NCBI GenBank assembly: GCA_021776475.1
Contig: JAJFFV010000005.1
Coordinates: forward strand, 248,001-312,000
Source of the DNA: Parvularculaceae bacterium
Lineage (GTDB): Bacteria > Pseudomonadota > Alphaproteobacteria > Caulobacterales > Parvularculaceae
Length of the DNA: 64,000 nt
Direction: 5' to 3'
Position 1 is the first letter of the stretch. Every line of letters starts with the position of its first letter. The notes under the pieces were generated by a model, which was not told the DNA's origin, ran no database searches, and saw nothing but the letters and a program-made list of their open reading frames with translations. The position numbers were made by a program, and so were the translations under genes. Of this stretch, positions 45,864 through 56,700 are shown in pieces.

Positions 45864-47105
45864 ATGAGTAGAGAGAATCTAACAGCCCTGCATATTACCA
45901 ACGGCAACGCCGACATAGCGGCAGCTTACGCTGATTATTGCCACGAGCTTCTAGGCTACGGGGCGAACCTTAGGACGCTGTTTGATGCTGCTGATGCCCA
46001 TCCGGATTGTGTGTTGATCAATGCCAATGCAGCTGCGCTGCATCTTGCCTTTGAAGGCCGCGAGGGTTGGCAAGATGCAAAACCATACCTTGCCAACATG
46101 AACAGCCATCTTTCGGGATTGCCGGCGCAGGAAGCTCTTTTTTGCGCTGCAATAAATACCTGGGCCGCGCAGGACTTTTCGCAAACACTCGCGTTGTTTG
46201 CTGAGATCGCCAAAAAATGGCCCACGGATCTCGTGGCAATCAAATGGGGCCAGTATCACGCATTCAATCTAGGTGACCGGGCAGCGCTGTTGACCCTTGG
46301 CGCGTTAGCGGTCAGCGCTAGCCCGGACAAACCGTATGTTCACGGGCTTTACGCTTTTGCACTTGAACAAAATCACCAGTTGCGCGCCGCCGAAAAGCAG
46401 GCGCTGCATGCGGTCGAGATTGCCATCGATGATGCCTGGGCGCATCATGCCCATGCACATGTGATGGAGTCAGAAGGCCGCGCTGCGGACGGTGCAACCT
46501 GGCTCGGCCACTGCGCCCATATCTGGGAGTCCAAGGGTACGTTTATTCGCGAGCACAATTGGTGGCACGCGGCCCTGTTTCACCTTGCGCTGGGCGAACA
46601 TGACAAGGTTTTCGAAATTTATGACAAACGCCTGTGGGGGGAGTGGCCGGAATTCCCGCAAGAACAAATTGGCGCATCCTCCATGCTTTGGCGACTGGAA
46701 CTCCACGGCCTCGACCCGGGTGACCGCTGGTTGCCGGTGATCGAGCAGGCTCGCACGCGCTCCGGTGATCACTTGTTCCCCTTCCACGATCTCCACTATC
46801 TTTTTGCCTTGACCAGGTCCGGTAATGATCAGGATGCGGAGCAACATTATCAATCTATGCAAGCGCGGGCTGAGGCCTGTTGTGAAAACACCGCCACTGC
46901 CTGGCAAAAGGGCGGTCTGCCGACGGCGGCGGGTATCCTTGCTTACGCACGTGGCCAGACGCGCGAAGCAGTGCGCCATCTTGAGACCGCTCTGCCCTAT
47001 CTGGAATATATCGGTGGCAGCCACGCCCAACGGGCCATTTTCCATGAAACCTATGCCCGGGCAAAAATGCGGACAGACGGGAAAACTGTTGCTCTCGGCG
47101 AGTAA
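45864..47105 (+). CDS. TPR protein, TTC38-like
   Basis: AWAHHAHAHVMESEGRAADGATWL...HNWWHAALFHLALGEHDKVFEIYDKRLWG. Confidence 0.75.
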   Translation: MSRENLTALHITNGNADIAAAYADYCHELLGYGANLRTLFDAADAHPDCVLINANAAALHLAFEGREGWQDAKPYLANMNSHLSGLPAQEALFCAAINTWAAQDFSQTLALFAEIAKKWPTDLVAIKWGQYHAFNLGDRAALLTLGALAVSASPDKPYVHGLYAFALEQNHQLRAAEKQALHAVEIAIDDAWAHHAHAHVMESEGRAADGATWLGHCAHIWESKGTFIREHNWWHAALFHLALGEHDKVFEIYDKRLWGEWPEFPQEQIGASSMLWRLELHGLDPGDRWLPVIEQARTRSGDHLFPFHDLHYLFALTRSGNDQDAEQHYQSMQARAEACCENTATAWQKGGLPTAAGILAYARGQTREAVRHLETALPYLEYIGGSHAQRAIFHETYARAKMRTDGKTVALGE

Positions 47106-47113
47106 GCTTCCGG

Positions 47114-47461
47114 TCAGGTTGCCAATTTGAGTTTTTGCCGGTCGAACACCCTCAACACCTGTCCGAGATCGTGGCCGCGTTTCACAACCTGCCCGGTCAT
47201 TGACACAACTGCATAAGCGCCCTGTTTGTGAGATAGTTTCGGGTTTTTCTCGATCCGGTAGAGCGGCGCCTCCGAGGCACGGCGAAAGACGCTGAACACC
47301 GCAATATCCTTCAGCATATCGATTGCATAATCTTTCCAGTCACCTGACGCGACAAAGAAACCATAGACATTGAGGATTTTGTTGAGTTCTTCCCTTGTGA
47401 AGGCGACAAAGGGAGCTTGCATGTGCGCCGCTGATACCGGCAGCGATTGATCGATACTCAT
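47114..47461 (-). CDS. DUF2794 protein
   Basis: FTREELNKILNVYGFFVASGDWKDYAIDMLKDIAVFSVFRRASEAPLYRIEKNPKL. Confidence 0.9.
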   Translation of the reverse strand: MSIDQSLPVSAAHMQAPFVAFTREELNKILNVYGFFVASGDWKDYAIDMLKDIAVFSVFRRASEAPLYRIEKNPKLSHKQGAYAVVSMTGQVVKRGHDLGQVLRVFDRQKLKLAT

Positions 47462-47709
47462 GAGAATTAGCCTAAAATGCCTTGGATTAGATGACAAGAC
47501 GCCTAACCATGTCCTTAAATTGCCCCTTTTTACCCCTCACCCCGCCTAATTCTCCGGTCAGTGTTGTACTGGTCAGGCGGGCAGGTGGTCCTGGCACTGG
47601 ATTTTCGTAATCGCCCCCCAGCCCCCCAGCGGCAGGTTCTCGCCCGTCTGACCCTTCCTTCTGCAGAATTGAATTTGTCAGTGTCGACCGCGCACCTTAT
47701 AGCGGGCCG

Positions 47710-48663
47710 ATGTCTACACTGGTCACCATCATTCTCCCGTTGTTTCTGATCGTCCTTGCCGGCTATGTAGCTGGTGCTGGGAAATGGTTGGATATTGCCG
47801 CCGCAAAAGCTATCGCACGGTTTGTTTTTCTGTTCGCCATGCCAATCGCGATCATCAATTTCTATACCGGTGCGACACCACCTGGAATTGAAGTCGTGCC
47901 TCTTTTTGCCGGTTACTTTCTGGCGATGGTGATGATTATCGCGCTTGCCGCATGGAGCGGACAGAAACTACTGGGGCTTGGCGTTCGCGATTCCGGCGCA
48001 CATGCCTTTGTTTCAACTTGCGGCAACGCCGTTTTCCTTGGCTTGCCGATTGCCTTGCAGGTTGAAGGCTGGGGCCAACCCTTCTTGATGCTGATGATCC
48101 TGGAAGGGATCTTTGTCTTTGGTATCGCGACAACCTTGATGCAGTGGGATAGTGATCAAAAAGGCGCCGGCGGACCTTTGCTGCGGCTGCTCTTCGGCAT
48201 TGGGCGCTCCATCACAACACCATTCAAAAATCCGGTTGTTATTGCTTCGCTTGTCGGCGTTGTTATCGCCTATACGGGCTTCGAGTTTCCAATGCCAATG
48301 CAAACATTTTTCGACTTGTTTGGCAGAACCGCCGGACCTACCGGTCTCTTCGTGCTCGGCCTATACATAGCGACGCTGCCACGCGCAGAGGTTCAAACTA
48401 TGTTGCCAAATATCGGCGCGGTCAGTGTATTGAAGTTGCTGGCGTTTCCCGCTTTGACCGCGGTCTGCGTTCATACCTTCACCGACGGCGACATGGTTTT
48501 GACCGGCGCTGCTGTGTTGTTTACGGCGATGCCGCCCGCGATCGCAGCAATCGTTCAGGCGAGCCACTATCAACTATATGAAAAACAAACAGCCGCTGCT
48601 GTCAGCGTCGGCAGCATGCTCAGCCTGGTCACCCTGGTTGTGGTGCTGATCCTGTTTGCCTGA
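47710..48663 (+). CDS. AEC family transporter
   Basis: IILPLFLIVLAGYVAG...LGLPIAL...; ten-TM pattern. Confidence 0.85.
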   Translation: MSTLVTIILPLFLIVLAGYVAGAGKWLDIAAAKAIARFVFLFAMPIAIINFYTGATPPGIEVVPLFAGYFLAMVMIIALAAWSGQKLLGLGVRDSGAHAFVSTCGNAVFLGLPIALQVEGWGQPFLMLMILEGIFVFGIATTLMQWDSDQKGAGGPLLRLLFGIGRSITTPFKNPVVIASLVGVVIAYTGFEFPMPMQTFFDLFGRTAGPTGLFVLGLYIATLPRAEVQTMLPNIGAVSVLKLLAFPALTAVCVHTFTDGDMVLTGAAVLFTAMPPAIAAIVQASHYQLYEKQTAAAVSVGSMLSLVTLVVVLILFA

Positions 48664-48686
48664 CCCATGCTATTGCAAACGGCAAC

Positions 48687-50312
48687 TTAGTCGCGCTGTT
48701 CTTCTTCAGGAAGATTGTTCCGCTTGACGACCTCTTTTTCTCTTGAAGGGCCCGACGAGAACAACCGCAGGAAGCCAAGGACAATATGCCGGGCCTGTGT
48801 GCGGAACGATCCTCGCTCGATATTCTCGGATATAAAAAACGCTGAAACCATGACGCATCCTATCATGGTCACGATCGAGGCGATGACCAGTGCTTCAAAA
48901 CTTGTGGCCATGGCATTTCTGAAATCTGCCAGTGCTGGACCGGTCAGCCCCTCGCCTGCTCCGTAACCCGCCAGTCTTGCCTCTGGGCCCGCAGCTACAT
49001 CAAATGCAAAACCGACGATCGCTCCGTAAAGCGCGACAAAGAACAGCGTGCCAGCACGGCCTGCTGCGTTGTTGACGCCTGACGCTGAACCGTGGCTCTC
49101 CTCAGGCGTTGCGTTAAAGATCGCCGTCGTCATCGCAGGCACGACCAGCGCCATGCCGATGCCAAAAATCAGCATAGAAATAAAGGCACCTTGAATCGTG
49201 CCGGCATTGGTGATGAAACACATCGAATAAAAAGCGATCGCGCAAATTGCAGAACCAAGCGAGAGCATGAGGCGGACACCAAAACGGCGCATCAGATACC
49301 CTGACACAATGGTGATCACAGCCATCGGCACAACGAAACCAAGAAACGCAAGACCGGTTTCATCAACGCCAAGTCCGTAGGCATCCTTTAAAACGATCGG
49401 ATAAAATACAAAAATACCGCCCATGGCGCCATAAAGCAGGAGTGTCACCACATTGATGGCGTTGAACATGCCGGACTTGAACAAGTCGAGCGGTAACATG
49501 GGCGAGACCGCCCGTCGCTCGACCCTGACCATCCAGCCAAGTGCCAGAATACCGAGCACGATGGGCCCGAGCCACATAATCGCTTCAATCGTGAGCATGC
49601 TGCGCTCTGACGTTTCCGACAGAGTGATCAAGCCATAGCTGATCCCGGTAAAACCGGCAAAAGCGAGAAACGCGCCAGCAAGGTCGAGGCCTTTTGGTTT
49701 GCGCGGTGGCTGCTTGGCTCTTGTTAGAAAAAGGGTGATCGCCAGAGCCGCAAGACCAAGCGGGATGTGCATATAGAAGACCCAGCGCCATGATACATTC
49801 TCCGCCAGGATACCGCCAACCGGCGGACCAAGAGCAGTCATCAAGGCAGAGGCAGCCGACCAGATCCCCATCGCCATGCCACGCGACTCTTTGGTAAATG
49901 CATCCGCAATCAGGGTCAGCGACATCGGTGTCAACAATGCGGCGCCGAATCCCTGCGCTGCCCGTCCAATAGTGAGCAAATCCGAATTGGGCGCGAGCCC
50001 GCAAAACAGCGAAGAGACAACGAAGATCCCAACACCCCAGGCAAACACCGCGCGCCGACCGAAGAAGTCTCCCAAGGCACCGCCAATCATGATCAGCGCC
50101 GCCATGAAGACCATATAGATGTTGGCAACCCAAAGGATCTCGCCCAGGGTCGCGTTCAGATCCCGTTGGATCGGCTCTAGCGCCAGCGCCACGGCAGTGC
50201 CGTTAATGAATGCCATGGAAGAGCCGAGGACCGACGCGACCAGCACAGCGTAGCGTTCAAGCGGTGGATATTGCGAAGACCCTGTCTCAGGTTTTTTTGT
50301 CTGTTGTACCAT
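48687..50312 (-). CDS. DHA2-type MFS drug transporter
   Basis: GTAVALALEPIQRDLNATLGEILWVANIYMVFMAALIMIGGALGDFFGRR. Confidence 0.9.
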   Translation of the reverse strand: MVQQTKKPETGSSQYPPLERYAVLVASVLGSSMAFINGTAVALALEPIQRDLNATLGEILWVANIYMVFMAALIMIGGALGDFFGRRAVFAWGVGIFVVSSLFCGLAPNSDLLTIGRAAQGFGAALLTPMSLTLIADAFTKESRGMAMGIWSAASALMTALGPPVGGILAENVSWRWVFYMHIPLGLAALAITLFLTRAKQPPRKPKGLDLAGAFLAFAGFTGISYGLITLSETSERSMLTIEAIMWLGPIVLGILALGWMVRVERRAVSPMLPLDLFKSGMFNAINVVTLLLYGAMGGIFVFYPIVLKDAYGLGVDETGLAFLGFVVPMAVITIVSGYLMRRFGVRLMLSLGSAICAIAFYSMCFITNAGTIQGAFISMLIFGIGMALVVPAMTTAIFNATPEESHGSASGVNNAAGRAGTLFFVALYGAIVGFAFDVAAGPEARLAGYGAGEGLTGPALADFRNAMATSFEALVIASIVTMIGCVMVSAFFISENIERGSFRTQARHIVLGFLRLFSSGPSREKEVVKRNNLPEEEQRD

Positions 50313-50551
50313 CCCGCCCTGATGCGAATTTTCTTCTTCGTGCCTCAAACCAGTCATACCTTCGTTTCTGGCAAATGAAACGGCCAAGGTCAGCTAATTT
50401 GTGCAGCATGCGCAGGCCTAGTCCGACAGGTTGAGATGGCGCTTCGCGGGGACGAGGGCGTCTCAGACGTAAAAATTATTGACCCAGCGCATCTCAACAA
50501 GATTGAATATCCCTGGATTGGGCGAGGACCGGACTTTATAGGGGGTGACTA

Positions 50552-51091
50552 ATGACAACCTGGATTGCCTTACTTCGCGGGATAAATGTTGGTGGCCGGA
50601 ACAAGCTGCCGATGAAGGCGCTTTGCACAGCCCTGGAGATTATCGGCCTGTCGGAAATCCGGACTTATATCCAAAGTGGCAACGTGGTTTTTACCTGTGC
50701 CAAGAGCACGCCGGATGCCCTCGGCAACAAAATCAGCAATGTTATCGAGAAGCAGTTCGGGTTTCGCCCGTTTGTACTGGTTCTGTCCGAGAAAGATTTT
50801 CGGGCCGCGGTCAGCAACAATCCTTTCGCGCTAGCCGATGCATCCGGCAAAACACTGCATCTGTCTTTTTTGAAGGATCGGCCGGGAGATTTCGACAAGG
50901 GCGCCCTCAACGCTGCCAAAGCGCCGAGCGAAGAATGGCTATTGCGTGACCGGGTGTTCTACCTGCATACGCCAGAAGGGTTTTACGGCTCAAAGCTCGC
51001 AGCAAAAGCCGAGCGAGCGCTCGGCGTGCCCATGACTGCACGCAACTGGCGCAGCGTCTCCAAAATTGTCGAAATGCTGGATTCGGATTAA
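50552..51091 (+). CDS. DUF1697 protein
   Basis: TTWIALLRGINVGGRNKLPMKAL...YIQSGNVVF. Confidence 0.92.
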   Translation: MTTWIALLRGINVGGRNKLPMKALCTALEIIGLSEIRTYIQSGNVVFTCAKSTPDALGNKISNVIEKQFGFRPFVLVLSEKDFRAAVSNNPFALADASGKTLHLSFLKDRPGDFDKGALNAAKAPSEEWLLRDRVFYLHTPEGFYGSKLAAKAERALGVPMTARNWRSVSKIVEMLDSD

Positions 51092-51095
51092 CCGT

Positions 51096-51509
51096 TTAGG
51101 TCAGGCTCAATTGCCAGGAGACACCAAACCGGTCGACGACCCAGGTGAACTTCGCCGCAAACGGATAAGTGTCGAGCGGCATCAAGGTTTGTCCGCCCTC
51201 TGACAGATTAAGGAACAACTTGTAAATCTCGTCTTCGGCCTCGCAATCCACATAAATAGAGACCGCGGGCGTGAACGTGAAATCATGCTTCACAGGACTA
51301 TCAATGCACTTGAAATTCTGGCCATTCAACGTCATTTCAGCCACATAGACTGATCCCTCGGCACCAGCCTGATCCGGACCGTATCGTTCGATATTTATGA
51401 TCCGGGCATCATCAAACAGCGATGTGTAGAATTCCATCGCCTCTTCGGCACCGCCATCAAACATCAAGAATGGGGTCAGTTTTTGAGCCATAGGACGCTC
51501 CTTTGCCAA
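51096..51509 (-). CDS. VOC (PhnB/UbiG-like) protein
   Basis: QKLTPFLMFDGGAEEAMEFYTSLF...WVVDRFGVSWQL. Confidence 0.9.
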   Translation of the reverse strand: MAKERPMAQKLTPFLMFDGGAEEAMEFYTSLFDDARIINIERYGPDQAGAEGSVYVAEMTLNGQNFKCIDSPVKHDFTFTPAVSIYVDCEAEDEIYKLFLNLSEGGQTLMPLDTYPFAAKFTWVVDRFGVSWQLSLT

Positions 51510-51563
51510 CTGGCTTTATAGCGGATCGGCGTCACACCGTCATCATAGGTTATTATTGCCGGC

Positions 51564-52094
51564 TTAACCCCGCGCTGGCAGTAGTTTAGGATTGCGCAGA
51601 AGCGCCGCCGAAACGAGCGTAACCAGAACAGCGACGGGAAAAATTTCAGTGAACGTCAGTGGCACACGGTAAAGTGGATTGTGATAATTCGACATCGACG
51701 CTTCCAGAGCTGCCAGCTTCTCCTGAAGGTCGGCCTCGGTCAGGCCCCTAGCTTCAAAATTTGCTGTCACGGCGGCAACATAGGTATCGGCGAAAGCATA
51801 GTCAGTTAGAACCAGATAAACCTCCCAGGTGACGACGTAAATGACGCTGGCGACAAGCGAGATTCCAAGGCCCATCATGAACGCCTTGCCGAACTTGATG
51901 ACGCCGCCATGCTCTTGGTCGCGATATCGTTTGATGCCGATAAAGATCAGCGTCAGTGCGACGAACATGATCAGAAAGCCAAACCACTGCGAAGCGCCGG
52001 CCCCTTCGCCGCCGGACAAGGCGTACCCGACAATCATTGTGGCGATGATAACCAGGCCGGCGATCGAGCCATAGATGAGTGAAATTCTTGTCAT
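51564..52094 (-). CDS. DUF4199 membrane protein
   Basis: 176 aa; IKRYRDQEHGGVIKFGKAFMMGLGISLVASVIYVVTWEVY. Confidence 0.85.
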   Translation of the reverse strand: MTRISLIYGSIAGLVIIATMIVGYALSGGEGAGASQWFGFLIMFVALTLIFIGIKRYRDQEHGGVIKFGKAFMMGLGISLVASVIYVVTWEVYLVLTDYAFADTYVAAVTANFEARGLTEADLQEKLAALEASMSNYHNPLYRVPLTFTEIFPVAVLVTLVSAALLRNPKLLPARG

Positions 52095-52204
52095 GAGATG
52101 CTCCCTCGTTTTGTTTGACGATACCCAAAAATAAGCTCGACGCAGCGGGTCTGACTATCGCCCAAACGGGTGATCGGGCTGCTTTCACCCGATTTCATGA
52201 GTGT

Positions 52205-52627
52205 TCACGCGATCAGTTCCAGGTCTTTGGCCTTTTGAATGGCTTGTGTGCGGCGCTGAACCTCCAGCTTTTCATAAAGCCGCGCGATATGCGTTTTGAC
52301 CGTATTGGGCGAAATACCAAGACTGCGAGCAATCTCCTTGTTGCTCTGACCGCTGGCCAGCAACTCAAGCACATCATATTCCCGGTCACTGATGCCAAGA
52401 GATTTTAGCGCCGCGAGGTTTTGCTCAAACGCACCCGGTGTGGTTTTTCGGGTCAACCTGTGACCAGCCCAGACACCGAGCCCAGTAAACGATGCGGCAA
52501 TCAGGGCGATGTAGATTTCAGTTGAAAATACACGTGTTAGATATTTGTATTGCAGCCATTCCAGCAGGAATGCCGCCACCGCAATCACCAATGCATATAT
52601 GGCAATTGTCTTCTTCATCCGGAACAC
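52205..52627 (-). CDS. LuxR-type HTH regulator with N-terminal TM segments
   Basis: ISDREYDVLELLASGQSNKEIARSLGISPNTVKTHIARLYEKLEV. Confidence 0.9.
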   Translation of the reverse strand: MFRMKKTIAIYALVIAVAAFLLEWLQYKYLTRVFSTEIYIALIAASFTGLGVWAGHRLTRKTTPGAFEQNLAALKSLGISDREYDVLELLASGQSNKEIARSLGISPNTVKTHIARLYEKLEVQRRTQAIQKAKDLELIA

Positions 52628-53505
52628 TAGTCGTTGTCTTTAGCAAATACCGGCTCTATGCGCACCACATGAGACCAGCCGGCACTGACATAGACACGCT
52701 CGCCCTTGCCGGTCAGATCCATGATCGTGCTCAGCATATGTTCATCCCGCACATTATTGGCCTGCTCAAAAAGCTCACCGGTGTACCCGGGCATCGATGT
52801 GCCAAACCCCGTATCCCGCCAATCAGATTCAGTCGGGAAATCACGTGCCCAGATCCGGTCAATGTCCTCGATCGAGGTAATCGTGCCACGAATACCCACC
52901 CGGTCACCGCGATCCTTAATCAGGCTGCTGACAATTTCATCGGCGTTCTGCAGGCGGAAATTATTCTCGACGCTACCCCAATAGGGACGAAGGATTATGA
53001 ATAAGGCAACCTGCTCACGACTGTGTGTTCGCCTCAAGGCTGCAATCTCGTCTTTCTTAGACAGCTCCCATGAAAACAAAGGGAGGCGCGCTTTACGGGC
53101 AAGCGCCGCGACCTGACCGGATTCACCGAAAGTTTCCACCGGATCCATTAAGTACGGCAACAAAAAGCCCATGCGCCCTTCGACCAGAGCGATTGTGGGC
53201 TGAAATTCTTCCCATGTTTTTATAATCATTCGGAACTGCGCATCACCCGGCAGACGACCGTGCTCCGCGCCAAACAAAAAGACCGCGCCTTCCTTCAACG
53301 GGTCCACCCTGAACAGGTAGGGTGGTTTGATTTTCGCGGCGGCCGTGTCGTACTCTTCCCAACTCACAAGTGCGTACTCGACCCGACGGTCCTTTGAAAT
53401 TGGGAATGTGTCGGGCGAGCGCCACGAAAAAAAGTAGGCCCAGACGCTGCCTACAACAGCCAACACCGCGACGAACAAAACCAACCGGGAGATAAAACGC
53501 ATCAT
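52627..53505 (-). CDS. Membrane-anchored hypothetical protein (TraB/GumN-like)
   Basis: N-terminal TM; GAVFLFGAEHGRLP...PTIALVEGRMGF...VYVSAGWSHVVRIEP. Confidence 0.55.
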   Translation of the reverse strand: MMRFISRLVLFVAVLAVVGSVWAYFFSWRSPDTFPISKDRRVEYALVSWEEYDTAAAKIKPPYLFRVDPLKEGAVFLFGAEHGRLPGDAQFRMIIKTWEEFQPTIALVEGRMGFLLPYLMDPVETFGESGQVAALARKARLPLFSWELSKKDEIAALRRTHSREQVALFIILRPYWGSVENNFRLQNADEIVSSLIKDRGDRVGIRGTITSIEDIDRIWARDFPTESDWRDTGFGTSMPGYTGELFEQANNVRDEHMLSTIMDLTGKGERVYVSAGWSHVVRIEPVFAKDND

Positions 53506-53586
53506 GGCGTCCACTATACCGGCATTCATCTTTCGTACAATCGGCTCAAACACACAAACAATCGGCCCATCTGGGCGTGTTTGTCG

Positions 53587-54093
53587 TCAGCCGCGACCAA
53601 AATAGTCCCGCTTGCTAAGGGGCACGCCTTGTGACCGCAGGATCGAATAAGTGGTGGTCACGTGAAAGTAGAAATTCGGAAAGTTGAAATGCAGGAGGTA
53701 CGCTTGGCCAGTAAACTCCATCTCCTGATCAGCAATTTTCAGCTTGATTTCGCGAGTTTCTGACCCATCGATGTCGCCTTTTTCAAAACCCGAGACAAAC
53801 TCGAGAGTTTTGGCGAGGCGGGCATGGAGGTCAGCAAAACTGCTCTCATTGTCTTCCCATGATGGTATATCGACGCCGGCGAGCCGGGCCGCGCCGCCTT
53901 TTGCCAGATCGGCGGCAATCTGTATCTGCCGGGAGAGCGGATGCATGTCCGGCGCAAGGCGGGCGTTGAAGAAAACCTGCTCATCTATGTCGCGCTCTTT
54001 GGCGTTAATTTGTCCTTTTTTGAGCACATGAGTGACGGCTGTCAGCATCGACTGATAGACCGGGATTGAAGCGTCATACATTGTCAAAGACAT
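53587..54093 (-). CDS. DUF1993 protein
   Basis: FFNARLAPDMHPLSRQIQIAADLAKGGAARLAG...HFNFPNFYFHVTTTYSILRSQGVPL. Confidence 0.9.
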   Translation of the reverse strand: MSLTMYDASIPVYQSMLTAVTHVLKKGQINAKERDIDEQVFFNARLAPDMHPLSRQIQIAADLAKGGAARLAGVDIPSWEDNESSFADLHARLAKTLEFVSGFEKGDIDGSETREIKLKIADQEMEFTGQAYLLHFNFPNFYFHVTTTYSILRSQGVPLSKRDYFGRG

Positions 54094-54184
54094 GGGGGTT
54101 CCTTGGGGTTGAAGTAACTTTCAAATTGCAAGTTATATTCAGGCACCACCCGCGTCAAGCGGAAGCTGCAAGTTAGGAAGCGTC

Positions 54185-54925
54185 CTAACCGTCCGCCAAC
54201 ACAACGTAGCGCTTGTTATCGACAGCCATGACAGGCGGTGTTTTTTTTCGCTCAAACGCATCATAACCGGTTTTGAGATTACGCCAGAACGCTGACCAAT
54301 CGGACGACCGGTTTTTGTGCAGATTCCCTTCGCTCATGCGAAACGGAAAAATATGGACAGGCACATTCTCCTGCCCGTTTATCAGTGCCCGTTCAATCAA
54401 GTGGTAAATCTCTTCAATTGCAGCATCCGTCATGGCGTAACAGCCAATTGAAACGCAGTCGCCATGAACCATCAAATAGCTACCGGTGCGGCCATGGGCC
54501 CGATCATACTGATTGGGGAAGCCGATATTGAAGCTCAAATGATAGCTGCTGTTCGGGTTCAGAGCCGACCGGGAGACCGAATAAAAACCCTCCGGTGCCT
54601 GATTGTCGCCTTCCCGCAATTTTGGACCAAGAGAGCCCGACCAGGCGCAGACAGGATAGGTCTTTAACAGCCGATAGGAGGCATTCTCGCCACTTTGCAT
54701 CCAGAGCTCAAGCTCGCTTTCTTGTTTAAAGAGGCGAATGAACACGGGATCTCCAGCAACGACACCGGCCCGGTCCAGCAACGCCGGTACTGTCGGCGGC
54801 CCGCCAGTTCGATATTCAGCGGACAACCCTTGTACGCCATCACAAGAGCTAGCGATCGCTATGACCATACAGGCAAGCAAAGCAACCATCAGGTCGTTAG
54901 CAGGTTTGGTATTGCAAGCCAACAT
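54185..54925 (-). CDS. L,D-transpeptidase (YkuD) family protein
   Basis: GSYLMVHGDCVSIGCYAMTDAAIEEIY catalytic HG...GC motif. Confidence 0.88.
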   Translation of the reverse strand: MLACNTKPANDLMVALLACMVIAIASSCDGVQGLSAEYRTGGPPTVPALLDRAGVVAGDPVFIRLFKQESELELWMQSGENASYRLLKTYPVCAWSGSLGPKLREGDNQAPEGFYSVSRSALNPNSSYHLSFNIGFPNQYDRAHGRTGSYLMVHGDCVSIGCYAMTDAAIEEIYHLIERALINGQENVPVHIFPFRMSEGNLHKNRSSDWSAFWRNLKTGYDAFERKKTPPVMAVDNKRYVVLADG

Positions 54926-55043
54926 GGAGCGGAGCCGTTACAGAACTTCTGCATTCATCCTGACACAGGGAGGCCGCCATGCACTTTACAAGTTGGTGAA
55001 CTTTTGATTGAAGCAATCCAAACCGCTGATTGGCAAAACTGGA

Positions 55044-56444
55044 TCAACCGCGGCGCCAGGTTGTACCCTCAGGGCCGTCCTCAAAAATGACGCTTGCTGC
55101 CGCCAACTGGTCTCGAATATCATCGGCTCGGGCAAAGTCCTTGGCTTTGCGTGCGGCGGCACGCTCTCCAAGTAGGGCGTCGATCGCCGCATCATCCAGC
55201 GCTTTGTCAGCGGCCCTGCCTTTCAGCCACCTGCCAGGGTCAGCTTCAAAGAAGCCCAACAAATTACCGGCGGCCAGCAGCTCAGACTTTGCGGTTGCCC
55301 GGTCGGCGCCCGTCGCTTTCACAGCCAGCTCACGCAAAGAATGAAGTGCAGCAAATGCTTCAGGCGTGTTCAGATCGTCATTGAGCGCCTCAGCGACACG
55401 GGTAGGCATTGCAACATTGACAATTTCAACATCCGACAAATCATTCAGTACACGATAAAACCGATCCAATTGCTTTTTGGATTGCTCGAGCAATCCGTCG
55501 GTCCATTCAAGTGGCTGGCGATACTGCGCCGACAGCAGCGCCCAACGCAGGACTTCGCCTTCCCACGATTTCAAGAGCTCATTGGGGGTGACGATGTTGC
55601 CAACGGATTTGGACATCTTGTCCTTACCCATATTAAGAAAGCCATTGTGCAGCCAAAACCGTGCAAGCGGCACATTGCCGGTTTCCAGAGCGCAGCAACT
55701 CTGGGCGATTTCGTTTTCGTGGTGAGGAAAACGCAAATCCTGCCCGCCGCCATGAATGTCGATTGTTTCTTCGAAGGCCGCTTCAATCATCGCCGAGCAT
55801 TCAAGATGCCAGCCCGGGCGCCCTTTGCCTGACAATCCCCAACCAGTTGGTGCTTTCCAGCCCGGCTCATTTTCTGAACTCGGTTTCCACAATACAAAAT
55901 CGGCCGCGTCATGTTTGTACGGCGCAACCTCGACGCGAGCGCCGGCGATGATCTCTTCTTGATCGAGTTTGGACAATTTGCCGTACTCAGCAAAGCTCTT
56001 TACCCTGAAGAGAATATGCTCTTGTTCAGTATAGGCATGCTGTTTTTCAAGAAGTGTTGTGATCAATGCCTGCATTTCAGGGATATGCTCAGTTGCCCGA
56101 GGCTCCAGGGTCGGCGGCAATACGCCGAGCGCGCCGGTGTCTTGCCGGTAGATCTCGGCATATTTCTCGGTAATTGCCGCTATCGGCTCGCCACTTTCTT
56201 GTGAAGCCCTGATAATTTTGTCGTCGATGTCGGTGAAATTGCGCGCGTAGACGACCGCATCCCTGCCATATTGCGCGCGCAACCAGCGGAACAGTACATC
56301 GAAAACCACCGGTGGCCTTGCGTTACCGATATGGGCGTAGGAGTAAACAGTAGGCCCGCAGACATACATCGTCACCCGGGACCTTTTTTGCGGAACAAAC
56401 GTCTCTTTTTTACCGGAATAAGTATTGAAAAGTTGAAGGGTCAT
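55044..56444 (-). CDS. cysS: Cysteinyl-tRNA synthetase
   Basis: YVCGPTVYSYAHIGNARPPVVFDVL and KMSKSVGNIV. Confidence 0.98.
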   Translation of the reverse strand: MTLQLFNTYSGKKETFVPQKRSRVTMYVCGPTVYSYAHIGNARPPVVFDVLFRWLRAQYGRDAVVYARNFTDIDDKIIRASQESGEPIAAITEKYAEIYRQDTGALGVLPPTLEPRATEHIPEMQALITTLLEKQHAYTEQEHILFRVKSFAEYGKLSKLDQEEIIAGARVEVAPYKHDAADFVLWKPSSENEPGWKAPTGWGLSGKGRPGWHLECSAMIEAAFEETIDIHGGGQDLRFPHHENEIAQSCCALETGNVPLARFWLHNGFLNMGKDKMSKSVGNIVTPNELLKSWEGEVLRWALLSAQYRQPLEWTDGLLEQSKKQLDRFYRVLNDLSDVEIVNVAMPTRVAEALNDDLNTPEAFAALHSLRELAVKATGADRATAKSELLAAGNLLGFFEADPGRWLKGRAADKALDDAAIDALLGERAAARKAKDFARADDIRDQLAAASVIFEDGPEGTTWRRG

Positions 56445-56700
56445 TTGGCGAGAATCTCAAACATTTAAGAAAAGACAGCAAAAACAAGCACTTGCCGGCT
56501 GAAAATCAGACCTTTCAGCTACAAAATATATCCTTGAATAACAATGGGTTACAGGATTTCTGCATGGTTTTTCTGCATTCTCACGCAAGAGTTAGTGGCA
56601 TTTCCTTAGCCCGCCTCTTATCTTTAATCCAGCGGCTCGGCGGAAATAAACTCCCCCAAAGACGCGAACGTGTAATCGCACCTAACGATAGGACAGGCTC

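Noticed and set aside
46470-47045. 191-aa minus-strand ORF
   Set aside because: Antisense to the TTC38-like gene; no motif.
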